DNA from: an uncultured bacterium
Lineage (GTDB): Bacteria; Bacillota; Clostridia; Lachnospirales; Lachnospiraceae
Length of the DNA stretch: 64,000 nt
Direction: 5' to 3'
NCBI GenBank assembly: GCA_905215155.1
Contig: CAJMPJ010000011.1
Span: 1 to 64,000, forward strand
Part shown: one piece after another, positions 24,986 through 35,106 of the stretch
Layout of the letters: the number at the start of each line of letters is the position of its first letter
Numbering within the stretch: position 1 is the first letter of the stretch
Position numbers and translations under genes: made by a program
Notes under the pieces: generated by a model
Seen by the model: the letters and a program-made list of their open reading frames with translations, nothing else
Databases searched by the model: none
What the model was told of the DNA's origin: nothing

Positions 24986-26260
24986 TTAGTGATTCAGCAT
25001 ATTTTCGATGAAGATTCCGTAACCTCTTGTTGAATCCTGAATAAATACATGTGTTACTGCTCCGATGAGCTTCCCATCCTGGATAATGGGGCTTCCGGAC
25101 ATTCCCTGTACGATTCCTCCGGTCAGTGCCAGTAAATCCGGGTCTGTGACCTTTATAACCATACCCTTGCTTTTGTGGGTGGTGGAATAATCCACACGCT
25201 GTATTTCGATTTCATAATCCCGGATTTTTCCGGATACATCACTTCTTATATATGCCACGCCTTTTTTTACATCCTGGCGGTATCCGATGGGTATGGCATC
25301 CTGCTTCACACCTTGTTTAAAACGGTCATTCACCGTTCCGAATATTCCTTCTTCCGTATTGGCTGTAATGGTTCCAAGAGTAGAGCCTGGTCCGTAATAA
25401 ATGATCCCGCTCATCACGCCCGGTTTGCCAAAGGTACCTTTTTCTATTCCCATAATGGCAGTTTCATACAAAGCACCCTCTGTGATCTGTACCACGTTGC
25501 CGGTATCACTGTCGCTGATGCCATGGCCCAGAGCACCAAACTGGCCATTCATATCCACATAAGTCATAGTACCGATTCCCTGGGTATCATCGCGTACCCA
25601 TACACCAAGCTTATACGTACCATCTTCTGTTTCAATGGGGTTCATCTTCACATCAATGGTTTCTCCGTTTCTTCTGACTTTTAATACCGCTTCGGAGCCT
25701 CCGATCTTGTTCAGCTCATCCATCAGGGTCTCCTTATCTTTCAGAGGAGTGCCGTTGATGGCTTCGATGTAATCTCCGGACTGCAGGATGCCAAATGCCG
25801 GTTCTGCGGTCATGCCGTCCTTTTTTGTTACATCACCGGTACCGATGACCATCACGCCGTCGGATTTTAAGTAGATTCCAATGGGTGAACCGCAGGGAAC
25901 GGCATATTTGGTATCTACTACATTCACCTGAATATCTTTTAACTGAATGAAACCAAACAGTTTTAGGCCCAGCTTATAGCTTCCCTGGTTTTTGGAATAA
26001 ACAGAGAAGGGCTGGTTTAATTGCAGGTGGATCTGGTCGGAAGGGATGTTGGACCCATTGTTTAACACCACTTCCTCACTGTCCGAATGAAGGGTCACAT
26101 CAAAAGGCATGGAGAAATGAAACTGTTCTTCTTCCTCTGCGACGATATTTAATTTGTCGGGAATCACCCGTTTCATATAGAACCAGGAAAATCCGATGCA
26201 AAAGATCAGGCTGATCCAGAACACCCTCACGATAAGCTTATGAATTTTGTTTTTACCCAT
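24986..26260 (-). CDS. spoIVB: SpoIVB signalling serine peptidase
   Basis: This 424-residue S55 peptidase has one N-terminal membrane segment (about residues 9-28), a PDZ domain (about 135-215) and the catalytic domain, whose active serine lies in GMSGSPI at about residue 390. It is secreted from the forespore and activates pro-sigma-K processing. AAGGAGG precedes the ATG. It is the last gene of the nusB operon; sporulation-specific expression would need an internal sigma-G promoter, which I did not identify. Confidence 0.95.
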   Translation of the reverse strand: MGKNKIHKLIVRVFWISLIFCIGFSWFYMKRVIPDKLNIVAEEEEQFHFSMPFDVTLHSDSEEVVLNNGSNIPSDQIHLQLNQPFSVYSKNQGSYKLGLKLFGFIQLKDIQVNVVDTKYAVPCGSPIGIYLKSDGVMVIGTGDVTKKDGMTAEPAFGILQSGDYIEAINGTPLKDKETLMDELNKIGGSEAVLKVRRNGETIDVKMNPIETEDGTYKLGVWVRDDTQGIGTMTYVDMNGQFGALGHGISDSDTGNVVQITEGALYETAIMGIEKGTFGKPGVMSGIIYYGPGSTLGTITANTEEGIFGTVNDRFKQGVKQDAIPIGYRQDVKKGVAYIRSDVSGKIRDYEIEIQRVDYSTTHKSKGMVIKVTDPDLLALTGGIVQGMSGSPIIQDGKLIGAVTHVFIQDSTRGYGIFIENMLNH

Positions 26261-26376
26261 CTCACATACCTCCTTAGAAGAATAAAGGAGACAACTTTTT
26301 GGCTCCTTTCATAGTATGTGAGGAATCGGTAAAAACACTCTGTCATATTTTAGTTGAATTCATTTAATTATGGGCA

Positions 26377-28035
26377 TTATTTTTTTGTGCCGGCCAGCCG
26401 TTTCATCTCTCTGGCGTTCTCTCTGACGGCTTCCGTGATCTCTGCGCCGCCGAGAAGCCTTGCCAGTTCTTCCACCATCTCCCCATCGGAAAGCGTGCGT
26501 ATGGTGGTGGTGGTTTTGCCGCCGTCTGATTTTTTTAAAATTTCATAATGGGCATCTGCCATGGCTGCGATCTGGGGCAGATGGGTGATCAAAATGACCT
26601 GATGGTTTTCCGCTATATAGGAAAGTTTTTCAGAAACCTTCTGAGCCGTCCGTCCGCTGATTCCCGTATCAATTTCATCGAAAATCAGAGTAGGGATGTC
26701 GTCGGAATCTGCAAGGACCGTTTTGATGGCCAGCATGATCCTGGACATCTCACCGCCGGAAGCGACTGCTCCTAACGGCTTTGGTGCTTCTCCAGGATTG
26801 GTGGAGATGACAAACTCCGCTTCATCATACCCGGCAGCCGTGTAATGATCCAGCTTTTTAAATTCCATAGAAAATTCTACATCAATAAAATTCAAATCTT
26901 TTAAACCGTCTTTGATTTTTTTCGTCAGCTCTTTTGCGGTTTCTTTTCTCATATAAGATAATTGTCCGCATAATACGTCCAGTTTATCCTCGATTTCCTG
27001 GATTTCCTTCTCTGTCTTCTGTTTTAATGTATCATAATCCTCCAGTTCACTGAGCCGGTTCCGTTTTTCTTCCAGATTTGCAAAAATCTGTTCCAAGCTC
27101 TTGCCGTACTTGGCTTCCAGGTTATGGATCAGATCAAGTCTTTCCTCCAGCTGCCTGTATTCTTCTTCATCAAATGACATATCATCCATATAAGAAGCGA
27201 TCTCATGGTTGATATCATTTAAAATAGAATCCGCATCAAAAAGCTGGTCTCTTATTACAGAGATCCTTTCATCATAGGAAGCAACGGATTCAATTTCTTT
27301 TAACGCTCGTCCGATCAGGTCCGTATTGACTGCAGTGTAGGCAGAGGACAGACTTTCAGTTATTTTTTTTCCATGAAGATAACGGCGGTATCTGGAGGAA
27401 AGTTCTTCCTCCTCGCCTTCTTTTAACTGGGCATTCTCGATTTCTTCAATCTCGTAGCGGATAAAGTCCATTTCCCTGAGTCTGGTCTCTTCATCAAGAG
27501 CGAAGGATGAAAGACGTTCCTTTAACTGGTTATATTCCCGGTAAGTGCTCGCAATATTCTCTTTTAGGTCATGGGACTTTTTTTCCTGATAGCGGTCCAG
27601 GATTTCAAGATGTTTTGATTTGTAGAGTAAAGACTGGTGTTCATGCTGTCCATGGATATCAATGAGAAGGCCGGTGATATCCCGCAGCTTTCCTGCAGTC
27701 ACCGTTTCATCGTTAATTTTGCTGAGACTTCTTGAGGGCATGATTTTTTTTGAAATGATTACCGTTCCGTCCCCGTCCGGCTGGACATCATATTCCTTTA
27801 ACAGACGGAGCTTCTCCGGGTCGCTGACCGTAAAGATCAGCTCAATATAGGCATAATCTGCCCCTTTTCTGATGATATCTTTGGGTACCTTGCCGCCAAG
27901 GGCAATGGTGACCGAGCCGATGATTATGGACTTTCCGGCTCCTGTTTCTCCGGTCAGGACATTCAATCCTTCTTTAAACTCCACATCGGCTTTTTCGATC
28001 AGGGCTAAATTTTTTACGTGTAATTCTGAAAGCAT
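26377..28035 (-). CDS. recN: DNA repair protein RecN
   Basis: This 552-residue SMC-like ATPase has Walker A GETGAGKSIII near residue 35, a long charged coiled-coil middle (about 150-370), the signature VASGGEMSRIMLAIK and Walker B TLIFDEIDTGISG. It acts early in double-strand break repair. AAAGGAGG precedes the ATG. It follows argR by 12 bases in the long operon; a 116-base gap separates it from spoIVB. Confidence 0.96.
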   Translation of the reverse strand: MLSELHVKNLALIEKADVEFKEGLNVLTGETGAGKSIIIGSVTIALGGKVPKDIIRKGADYAYIELIFTVSDPEKLRLLKEYDVQPDGDGTVIISKKIMPSRSLSKINDETVTAGKLRDITGLLIDIHGQHEHQSLLYKSKHLEILDRYQEKKSHDLKENIASTYREYNQLKERLSSFALDEETRLREMDFIRYEIEEIENAQLKEGEEEELSSRYRRYLHGKKITESLSSAYTAVNTDLIGRALKEIESVASYDERISVIRDQLFDADSILNDINHEIASYMDDMSFDEEEYRQLEERLDLIHNLEAKYGKSLEQIFANLEEKRNRLSELEDYDTLKQKTEKEIQEIEDKLDVLCGQLSYMRKETAKELTKKIKDGLKDLNFIDVEFSMEFKKLDHYTAAGYDEAEFVISTNPGEAPKPLGAVASGGEMSRIMLAIKTVLADSDDIPTLIFDEIDTGISGRTAQKVSEKLSYIAENHQVILITHLPQIAAMADAHYEILKKSDGGKTTTTIRTLSDGEMVEELARLLGGAEITEAVRENAREMKRLAGTKK

Positions 28036-28047
28036 GGTGCGCCTCCT

Positions 28048-28497
28048 TTATCCCGTAATGAGTTTTTTTAGTTTTTCCATCATAAGTATGGTATCATCTG
28101 TAGTCCGTATGGCACACATAATGGTATCATCTCCTGCAATACAGCCCACCATCTCATTAAAATGAAGGGCATCCAGAGCTGCAGCCACCGCCATAGCCAT
28201 GCCGGAAACAGTCTTAATGACCAGAATGTTTTGAGCCATATCCATTGATAAATAGCCATCCTTTAAAATCCGTATGTATTTATCACTGAAAGAGCCTTGG
28301 CTTTGAAGCACCATATAGCGCTGTTTTCCCGATTCAGCCGGAACCTTAGTCAATTTCAGTTCCCTGATGTCTCTGGATACGGTAGCCTGGGTGACCGCAA
28401 AACCGGCCTTATTCAAATAATCTGCCAGCTCTTCCTGGGTTTCGATCTCAAATTTTCCGATGAGTTCCACAATTTTGCTGTGTCGTTCCAGTTTCAT
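28048..28497 (-). CDS. argR: Arginine repressor ArgR/AhrC
   Basis: This 149-residue regulator has the N-terminal winged helix with the ATVSRDIRELKL recognition region and a C-terminal hexamerisation and arginine-binding domain ending GCIAGDDTIMCAIRTTDD. It represses arginine synthesis when arginine is abundant. The likely target is the divergent argC/argG region at 62.9-63.1 kb of this window. AAGGAGG precedes the ATG, 12 bases after nadK. Confidence 0.96.
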   Translation of the reverse strand: MKLERHSKIVELIGKFEIETQEELADYLNKAGFAVTQATVSRDIRELKLTKVPAESGKQRYMVLQSQGSFSDKYIRILKDGYLSMDMAQNILVIKTVSGMAMAVAAALDALHFNEMVGCIAGDDTIMCAIRTTDDTILMMEKLKKLITG

Positions 28498-28509
28498 TAT
28501 GATTCCTCC

Positions 28510-29367
28510 TTATATACCGGTCATTTTATTGCGCAGGTTATCCAAAAATGATATGTTTTTCAGCTTCACCAAAATGGTTTTTATCTCGGACCGTCCGATC
28601 TCAATGATATCGCCTGGATATAACCTGATTTGTGTATCTCCGTCAAACACCGCTGCCTGGCATATCTCATCCTGCCCCAACATCTCCACCTGTATGCAGT
28701 CATCGGAGGACAGCACAATGCTTCTGGTTCCTAATACGTGGGAGCAGATGGGAGTCAGTGCCACCATCTTTGAATCCGGCACAAGAATAGGACCTCCGGC
28801 AGAGAGATTGTATGCGGTAGAACCGGTAGGTGTTGCAGCAATGAGTCCGTCTGCGCGATACTCATTAAAGTATTCTCCGTTTACATAAACTTTGAATTTA
28901 AGTACTTTTAAATGCTCGTTTCGGATGATGACGATTTCATTTAGAGCAATGTCACAAAAGATGGGTTCTCCCCTCCGGCGGACGGTTCCATCAAGCATCA
29001 TCCGCTCCTCCAGCTTATAATCTCCGGATATCAGGGCGGAAAGTGCCTGGTCCATCTCTTCCGAGCGGGATATCTGTGTCAAGTAGCCCAAAGTACCACG
29101 GTTGATCCCCAGTATGGGGATATTGCGGCCTGCTAAGTCTCTGGCGGCCTGGATTAAGGTGCCGTCACCTCCAAGAGTGATGATGCAATCTGTATTTTCG
29201 GGAACCACGGAGGAATCCGTATAGTGGCTGCCCGGCTGGTTTTCTTTTTTATCGCTCTTTCCGATGACACAATCGGCCCCGTGACCGGCCAGATACCGGC
29301 AAATCGCTTCGGAAGTTTCTCTGGCACCTTCTTTATCCGGATTCATGACTACATAAAAATGTCTCAT
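28510..29367 (-). CDS. nadK: NAD kinase
   Basis: This 285-residue enzyme makes NADP from NAD and ATP. It has the GGDGT motif (LGGDGTLIQAARDLAG), NRGTLGYL and the later ADGLIAATPTGSTAYNLSAGG block. It lies between tlyA and argR, a place where Bacillus has no nadK. The gene starts 11 bases after the tlyA stop. Confidence 0.95.
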   Translation of the reverse strand: MRHFYVVMNPDKEGARETSEAICRYLAGHGADCVIGKSDKKENQPGSHYTDSSVVPENTDCIITLGGDGTLIQAARDLAGRNIPILGINRGTLGYLTQISRSEEMDQALSALISGDYKLEERMMLDGTVRRRGEPIFCDIALNEIVIIRNEHLKVLKFKVYVNGEYFNEYRADGLIAATPTGSTAYNLSAGGPILVPDSKMVALTPICSHVLGTRSIVLSSDDCIQVEMLGQDEICQAAVFDGDTQIRLYPGDIIEIGRSEIKTILVKLKNISFLDNLRNKMTGI

Positions 29368-29378
29368 AATATAACTCC

Positions 29379-30194
29379 TTACCTGCCTTCACTCAGCTTG
29401 GCATGAGCCTCACTCACGATCCGTTTTGGATCTACGAATATTTCCGGCCGTTCTTCGTCTGACCGGCAGTTTTTTAAATGAAGTAAATATTCAATATTTC
29501 CTTCCGGTCCCTTGATGGGGGAATATTCCAGATGAAGCACTGAAAATCCAAGATCAGACGCATGGGAAATCACCGCTTCAATGACCTCTAAGTGAACGGA
29601 TTTTTCTCTGACAACGCCCTTTTTTCCAACCTTTTCCCGTCCTGCTTCAAACTGGGGCTTGATCAGGCAGACCACCTCTCCATCTTCCGTAAGCAGATTT
29701 TTCACGGGTCCCAGTACTTTTGATAAGGAAATAAAGGAAACATCAATGGAGGAAAAAGCGATCTTATCTCCAAGGTCCTCCGGCGTCACATACCGGATGT
29801 TGGTCTTTTCCATGCAGACCACCCGCTCATCTTCCCGGAGTTTCCAGGCTAGCTGGCCATGGCCCACATCCACTGCGTACACCTTTACAGCACCGTTTTG
29901 CAGCATGCAGTCGGTAAATCCGCCGGTGGATGAGCCTACATCCATGCAGACCTTTCCTTCCAGAGTCACGTCAAAATGAGTCATGGCTTTTTCTAATTTT
30001 AAGCCGCCGCGGCTTACATACTTTAACGTATTTCCTCTCACTTCAATGACAGAAGTATCTGCAAAAGAAGTACCTGCTTTGTCTTCTTTTTCCCCGTCAA
30101 CGTATACGATTCCGGACATGATGATGGCTTTGGCCTTTTCTCTGGACTCTGCCAGCCCCTGCTTTACTAAAAGCACATCTAGTCGTTCTTTCAT
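29379..30194 (-). CDS. tlyA: TlyA family rRNA 2'-O-methyltransferase
   Basis: This 271-residue protein joins an N-terminal S4 RNA-binding domain (ERLDVLLVKQGLAESREKAK) with an FtsJ/RrmJ methyltransferase domain starting GLKLEKAM and DVGSSTGGFTDC. TlyA methylates cytidine residues in rRNA of some bacteria. It was once linked to haemolysin activity, which is not evident here. It overlaps the end of dxs by four bases (ATGA), so the two are translationally coupled. Confidence 0.93.
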   Translation of the reverse strand: MKERLDVLLVKQGLAESREKAKAIIMSGIVYVDGEKEDKAGTSFADTSVIEVRGNTLKYVSRGGLKLEKAMTHFDVTLEGKVCMDVGSSTGGFTDCMLQNGAVKVYAVDVGHGQLAWKLREDERVVCMEKTNIRYVTPEDLGDKIAFSSIDVSFISLSKVLGPVKNLLTEDGEVVCLIKPQFEAGREKVGKKGVVREKSVHLEVIEAVISHASDLGFSVLHLEYSPIKGPEGNIEYLLHLKNCRSDEERPEIFVDPKRIVSEAHAKLSEGR

Positions 30195-32116
30195 TCCTTA
30201 CTCTCTTCCATGCTTTGTCTTTGTGATTTTTTCCATTCTGCATTCTGGCGTTCCAGATCCAGATATTCCTTTTTCATGCGCCAGATTACAGAATCGCTGT
30301 CAATCCCCAGCCCTTTTCTTAATAGAGATACGTTGCCGTGTTCCACATAGGAGTCCGGCAAAGCGATATTTATGACTTTTACCTGGGGATAATGCTCGTG
30401 AATATAGTTTGTGATTGCAAGGCCATAGCCTCCCTGAAGAACATTCTCTTCCATGGTGACGATGAGCCAGTGATTTTTTGCCAGGCGGTCCACCAGTTCC
30501 TGATCAAAGGGCTTGATAAACCGGCCATTGGCCAGAGTACAGTTCCAGCCCTCCGCCTTCAGCTTCTGCCTTACGTGTTCTCCCGTACTCACCATACTTC
30601 CGACGGCCAGAAGGGCGATGTCTTTTTCTTCATAGATCATCTCTCCCTTTCCATGCCGGATGGGAGCACGGAATTCTTTTAACCCCTGATAAGCCTCTCC
30701 TCGGGGATAGCGTACTGCAATGGGACCGCCATAGGACATGGCATACTCCATTCCATCAATCAGCTCCCATAAGTTCTTGGGTGCAAACACACTCATATTG
30801 GGAATAGCGGATAAAAAGGAATAATCAAAGATGCCCTGATGGGTCTCTCCATCACTTCCCACCAGACCGGCCCGGTCTACCGCAAAGACGACGGGCAGAT
30901 TCTGGATGCAGACATCATGGAGTACCTGGTCAAATCCACGCTGTAAGAAGGAGGAATACACCGCCACAACGGGCTTGAGACCTCCGGCTGCCATTCCTGC
31001 CGCAGACGTGACCGCATGCTGTTCTGCGATTCCCACATCAAAAAAGCGGTCCGGGTACTTTTGGGAAAAACGCTTTAAGCCGGTTCCGTCAGGCATGGCC
31101 GCGGTTACCGCCACAATCTTTTTATCGGTCTTAGCCAGGCGGCAGATGGTTTTGGAAAACACATCGGTATAGCTGGGGTTCTTCTTAGCCTTTTTGGGTT
31201 CTCCTGTCAGAATGTCAAAGGGTTCCACTCCATGAAATCTGGATGGATTTTTCTCCGCCGGAGCATATCCTTTTCCCTTCTTTGTGATCACATGAACCAG
31301 AACCGTATGATCTAATTTCTTGGCTTCCCGCAACGCTCTGGAAAGTGCCTTTACATTATGGCCGTCCACCGGACCCAAATAAGTGATCCCCATGTTCTCA
31401 AAGAGCATTCCAGGGATCAAGAGCTGCTTGATGCCGTTCTTTGTCCGGCTGATCTTTTCAATGAGGGAATCTCCCACAACAGGGATTCTGGAAAGCACAT
31501 TGGTGACGTACTTTTTTAGATCCAGGTATCCGGCTCCGGTACGGATGCCGCTTAAATAAGCGGACATTCCTCCCACATTCTCAGAGATGGACATATTATT
31601 ATCATTGAGTATGATTATAAAATTCCGTTCCATTCTCGCCGCATTATTCAAAGCCTCATAAGCCATACCGCCGGTGAGCGCACCGTCTCCGATGACGGAA
31701 ACTACATAATGGTCCTGCCCCAGCACATCTCTTGCCTGGGCAAGGCCAAGGCCGGCGGATATCGATGTAGAGCTGTGTCCCGTATTAAAGGCGTCACAGG
31801 GGCTTTCTTCCCTTTTGGGAAAGCCGCTCATGCCTCCGAACTGGCGAAGCTCATTAAATGCCGCCTTTCTCCCGCTCAATATCTTATGGGTATAGGACTG
31901 ATGGCCCACATCCCAGACGACCTTATCCTTGGGAAGATCAAAAGCCAGATAAATGGCGATGGTCAGTTCCACCACGCCTAAATTAGAAGCCAGATGACCT
32001 CCAATATTGCTTATCTTTTCCAATAAAAAATCCCGGATTTCCTGGCTAAGGATATCAAGCTCCTGCTTATCCAGTTTTTTGATGTCTTCTGGTCCGTTTA
32101 TTAATTCCAATATCAT
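30191..32116 (-). CDS. dxs: 1-deoxy-D-xylulose-5-phosphate synthase
   Basis: This 641-residue thiamine diphosphate enzyme makes the first intermediate of the MEP isoprenoid pathway from pyruvate and glyceraldehyde-3-phosphate. The cofactor motif GDGALTGGMAYEALNNA lies near residue 150, the pyrimidine-domain Glu in VGIAEQHAVTSAAGMA and a C-terminal transketolase domain follow. Its length is typical. It stands after ispA in the operon, so precursor and prenyl chain synthesis are linked. Confidence 0.97.
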   Translation of the reverse strand: MILELINGPEDIKKLDKQELDILSQEIRDFLLEKISNIGGHLASNLGVVELTIAIYLAFDLPKDKVVWDVGHQSYTHKILSGRKAAFNELRQFGGMSGFPKREESPCDAFNTGHSSTSISAGLGLAQARDVLGQDHYVVSVIGDGALTGGMAYEALNNAARMERNFIIILNDNNMSISENVGGMSAYLSGIRTGAGYLDLKKYVTNVLSRIPVVGDSLIEKISRTKNGIKQLLIPGMLFENMGITYLGPVDGHNVKALSRALREAKKLDHTVLVHVITKKGKGYAPAEKNPSRFHGVEPFDILTGEPKKAKKNPSYTDVFSKTICRLAKTDKKIVAVTAAMPDGTGLKRFSQKYPDRFFDVGIAEQHAVTSAAGMAAGGLKPVVAVYSSFLQRGFDQVLHDVCIQNLPVVFAVDRAGLVGSDGETHQGIFDYSFLSAIPNMSVFAPKNLWELIDGMEYAMSYGGPIAVRYPRGEAYQGLKEFRAPIRHGKGEMIYEEKDIALLAVGSMVSTGEHVRQKLKAEGWNCTLANGRFIKPFDQELVDRLAKNHWLIVTMEENVLQGGYGLAITNYIHEHYPQVKVINIALPDSYVEHGNVSLLRKGLGIDSDSVIWRMKKEYLDLERQNAEWKKSQRQSMEESKE

Positions 32117-32132
32117 ATTCTAATCAGATCCT

Positions 32133-33020
32133 TTATCTTTTCCGGTTCACCAGCATACGGATCAATTCTTCCAGAAATTCATTGGTTCCCGGAAGTTCTT
32201 GAAGACAGGCTACTGCCTCTTCCGACATGATCTCCACATCCTGCTTTGCCTTTGTCATGCCATGTAATGACACGTAGGTGGTTTTATGGTTCTTTTCATC
32301 GCTTAACACCGGTTTCCCAAGAACTTCGTCACTGCTGGTCAGATCGAGGATATCATCCTGGATCTGAAAAGCCATGCCAACCAGCAAAGCCATCTTTTCC
32401 ACCAATTTTAACTGTTCTTCCTCTGCCCCCCCTAAGATCGCTCCAATCATCATGGAGGCCTCTAAAAGGGCACCTGTTTTCAATCGGTAAATGAAGTCCA
32501 GTTTTTCCTCGGGAATGGGTTTTCCTGCAAGTTCCACATCAACGGTCTGTCCGCCAATCATACCAAAAATACCTGTCTTTTCTGCCAGAAGCCCCATACA
32601 GCGGGCAACCCGGTCCGGCCGGTCCGTCAGGGAAAGGGCTTTTGCTGCCGTTTCCATGGCATAAATCAAAAGGCCGTCTCCAGCCAGAACCGCCATATCA
32701 TACCCAAACTTGACCCATGCCGTGGGAAGTCCCCGGCGCAGGGTGTCATTATCCATGCAGGGAAGGTCATCGTGGATGAGAGAGGAGGTGTGGATCATCT
32801 CGATTGCAGCCATAAACGGCTCGATCTCTTTCCCTTTTCCACCGAACAAGCGGTAGGTTTCTTCCATCAGCATGGGGCGGAGTCTCTTTCCGCCCGCACG
32901 GACACTGTAATCCATTGCCTCCAGCACTGTTTTCTGATAGCCGTCCACCGAGGGCATGTATGCTTCCACTACCTGCCGGACTTCTTGTGTCCGGGCAGAT
33001 AACATCTCTTTAAAGTTCAC
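32133..33020 (-). CDS. ispA: Polyprenyl (geranyl/farnesyl) diphosphate synthase
   Basis: This 295-residue enzyme condenses isopentenyl diphosphate with allylic diphosphates. The first Asp-rich motif is HDDLPCMDND and the second FQIQDDILD, with GGKRLRP near the N-terminus. The short-chain type is inferred from the first motif's DDxxxxD form. I prefer the GTG start at 33020, which gives the usual MNFKE N-terminus after GGTGA; an ATG at 33032 is too close to its ribosome site. The gene overlaps the end of xseB by 11 bases. Confidence 0.92.
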   Translation of the reverse strand: MNFKEMLSARTQEVRQVVEAYMPSVDGYQKTVLEAMDYSVRAGGKRLRPMLMEETYRLFGGKGKEIEPFMAAIEMIHTSSLIHDDLPCMDNDTLRRGLPTAWVKFGYDMAVLAGDGLLIYAMETAAKALSLTDRPDRVARCMGLLAEKTGIFGMIGGQTVDVELAGKPIPEEKLDFIYRLKTGALLEASMMIGAILGGAEEEQLKLVEKMALLVGMAFQIQDDILDLTSSDEVLGKPVLSDEKNHKTTYVSLHGMTKAKQDVEIMSEEAVACLQELPGTNEFLEELIRMLVNRKR

Positions 33021-33222
33021 GATCTTCACCATTTTCCTCTAATACGATTATCTTTTTTTCAACTTTATCTATTTTTTCATTGCAGGACTTGACAAGCTTC
33101 ATGCCTGTCTCATAATACTGGAAGGATTCCTCCAAGGAGCTTTCTCCGCTTTCCAGCTTTTTGATCAGCTCTTCCAGTTCTGAAAATGTCTCTTCAATGG
33201 TCTTTTCTTTTTTTGCTGCCAT
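33010..33222 (-). CDS. xseB: Exodeoxyribonuclease VII small subunit
   Basis: This 70-residue helical protein has the family pattern ETFSELEELIKKLESGESSLEESFQYYETGMKL. It binds XseA to form the single-strand-specific exonuclease VII. It starts 11 bases after xseA and overlaps ispA. The length is typical. Confidence 0.95.
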   Translation of the reverse strand: MAAKKEKTIEETFSELEELIKKLESGESSLEESFQYYETGMKLVKSCNEKIDKVEKKIIVLEENGEDREL

Positions 33223-33233
33223 GACCGGCCTCC

Positions 33234-34532
33234 TTATTTACTTTCCAAACTGCCGTCTTTGGGCGCTTTTTCTGGTGTGATTCGGGAAACCACAGCCTCC
33301 ATGCTGCCATCCCGGACTCTCAATCGGACGTTGTCTCCGGCTTTCACCTGTTTGACGGAGTCAACCCTCCGCCCCTTTTCATCGGTTACAAATCCATATC
33401 CGCCGCCGATTTTCTTTAAGGGAGACTGGGCTTCCAAGCGGCTGGTAAACAGCTCCAGCCTGTGCCTGTCCCGAACTGCCTGCTTTTCTATGAGGTTTTT
33501 AAGGCGGAGAGCCAATTCTGCCGCCTCTGCCTTATCTCTCGCTGTCTTTGCAAGCATCAGTGTCTGAAGCTTCACTTCCATATCGGAAAGCCTCTGCCGG
33601 TTCTCCCTAATGGTCCGTCCGGGATCAAAATATTTAAGCTTCAGCCCATACTGGTTTGCATGGTACCGGCAGCGTTCTATCTTTCGCTCCATGGTCTTAC
33701 TTAATGTGTTTCGGTAAAGCTGTATCTGTTCTTCAAACAGTCTGTAATCAAATACGGCCAGCTCTGCTGCTGCAGAGGGCGTTGGCGCACGCATGTCCGC
33801 CACATAATCCGCAATGGTCACATCGGTTTCATGGCCCACTGCAGAAATTACAGGAGTGGAACACTGAAAAATGGCTCTTGCCACGGTTTCTTCATTAAAT
33901 GCCCATAAATCTTCAATGGAACCTCCGCCTCTTCCTACGATGAGAACGTCTAACCCCATCTGATCCAGGGCCCCGATTCCTTTTGCTATGCTCTCCTTTG
34001 CACTCTCTCCCTGCACCAGAGCCGGGTAGAGATATAACTGCACGTAAGGATTTCTCCTTGCGGAAATATTCATGATATCCCGGATTGCAGCCCCTGTGGG
34101 AGCCGTCACAATCCCTATGGTCTTTGCATACCTGGGAATTGGCTTTTTATATTCAGGGGAAAACATCCCCATCTCTTCCAATTCATTGCGCAGTTTCTGA
34201 AACCGCTCAAATAAATCCCCAAGTCCTTCCCTCTTAATCTCCTGGGCATAGAGCTGGTAGCGTCCATCCCGCTCATATACCTCCACACTCCCTTTCACTA
34301 CCACCTGCTGGCCCTCTTCCATCTGGAAAGAAAGCCCTTTCCGGTATCCGGCAAACATGACTGCGGCGATGGAAGACGTTCCATCCTTTAAAGTAAAGTA
34401 AATGTGGCCGGAGGTGTGGTACTTGCAATTGGAGACTTCCCCTTTTACGGAGATCCGGTTTAAGGCAAAATCCTGGGCAAACATATTCTTGATGTAAGCG
34501 TTGACCTGGGAAACGGAATAAGCGCCGGCCAT
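33234..34532 (-). CDS. xseA: Exodeoxyribonuclease VII large subunit
   Basis: This 432-residue subunit starts with an OB-fold DNA-binding domain (SVSQVNAYIKNMF, then VKGEVSNCKYHTSGHIYFTLKD) and continues with the catalytic domain carrying RGGGSIEDLWAFN and SAVGHETDVTIADYVAD. A coiled-coil region (about 270-370) binds XseB. The start is ATG 34532, one base after the nusB stop; a longer open frame upstream overlaps nusB and is not real. Confidence 0.96.
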   Translation of the reverse strand: MAGAYSVSQVNAYIKNMFAQDFALNRISVKGEVSNCKYHTSGHIYFTLKDGTSSIAAVMFAGYRKGLSFQMEEGQQVVVKGSVEVYERDGRYQLYAQEIKREGLGDLFERFQKLRNELEEMGMFSPEYKKPIPRYAKTIGIVTAPTGAAIRDIMNISARRNPYVQLYLYPALVQGESAKESIAKGIGALDQMGLDVLIVGRGGGSIEDLWAFNEETVARAIFQCSTPVISAVGHETDVTIADYVADMRAPTPSAAAELAVFDYRLFEEQIQLYRNTLSKTMERKIERCRYHANQYGLKLKYFDPGRTIRENRQRLSDMEVKLQTLMLAKTARDKAEAAELALRLKNLIEKQAVRDRHRLELFTSRLEAQSPLKKIGGGYGFVTDEKGRRVDSVKQVKAGDNVRLRVRDGSMEAVVSRITPEKAPKDGSLESK

Positions 34533-34533
34533 A

Positions 34534-34977
34534 TTACACCAGCTTTGCCAGGACTCCGTTAATAAATGCCGGAGCTTCGTTCCCGCCGTACTTTTTTGCC
34601 AGTTCCACAGCCTCATTGATGGCTACTTTTTCCGGTACGTCTTCATCAAACAAAATCTCATAAAGAGCAAGACGGAGGATCGTAAGTTCGGCTCTGCCCA
34701 TACGCTTTGTCTTCCAGCCTTCTGCCACCTCATTGATCTTTAGATCCAGTTCCGGGATCTTTCCCATGACAGCTTCTGCTTTTTCTTTTAACTGGCCGGC
34801 ATTCTCACCGCTCATAGCCACATCGTGGATGATCTCCTCTACCCCTTCTGTGTTTATGTCATACTCCATTGGTTCCTCAAAATATTGGATAAGCTGTTCT
34901 TCCTTTTCTTCCGCCGGATGGAAATCCGCACAAAAAAGCAGCTTAAAGCAGTGTTCACGCATTTTACTTCTGGTCAT
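34534..34977 (-). CDS. nusB: Transcription antitermination factor NusB
   Basis: This 147-residue all-helical RNA-binding protein helps antitermination in rRNA operons. It has the N-terminal [13 protein letters not shown] box-A binding helix and the C-terminal [32 protein letters not shown] lies ten bases before the ATG. It heads a ten-gene operon and has a clear promoter 45 bases upstream. Confidence 0.96.
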   Translation of the reverse strand: MTRSKMREHCFKLLFCADFHPAEEKEEQLIQYFEEPMEYDINTEGVEEIIHDVAMSGENAGQLKEKAEAVMGKIPELDLKINEVAEGWKTKRMGRAELTILRLALYEILFDEDVPEKVAINEAVELAKKYGGNEAPAFINGVLAKLV

Positions 34978-35022
34978 TTACCATGGTCCTCCTGTTGGTA
35001 ATTTTTCTGGACGTTTGGAATT

Positions 35023-35051
35023 ATTATACCTTAATGGGGATTTTTATACAA
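35023..35051 (-). promoter_or_regulatory. Sigma-A promoter of the nusB-spoIVB operon
   Basis: On the minus strand TTGTAT (35051-35046) and a perfect TATAAT (35028-35023) are 17 bases apart. It lies between the diguanylate cyclase stop and nusB, so nusB and its followers need not depend on the cyclase promoter. Confidence 0.75.
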
Positions 35052-35106
35052 CTTAATTTTTAAGATGCCTCCAACTGGCTTTTCCATACGCTTCTTCTTT
35101 CAGTTG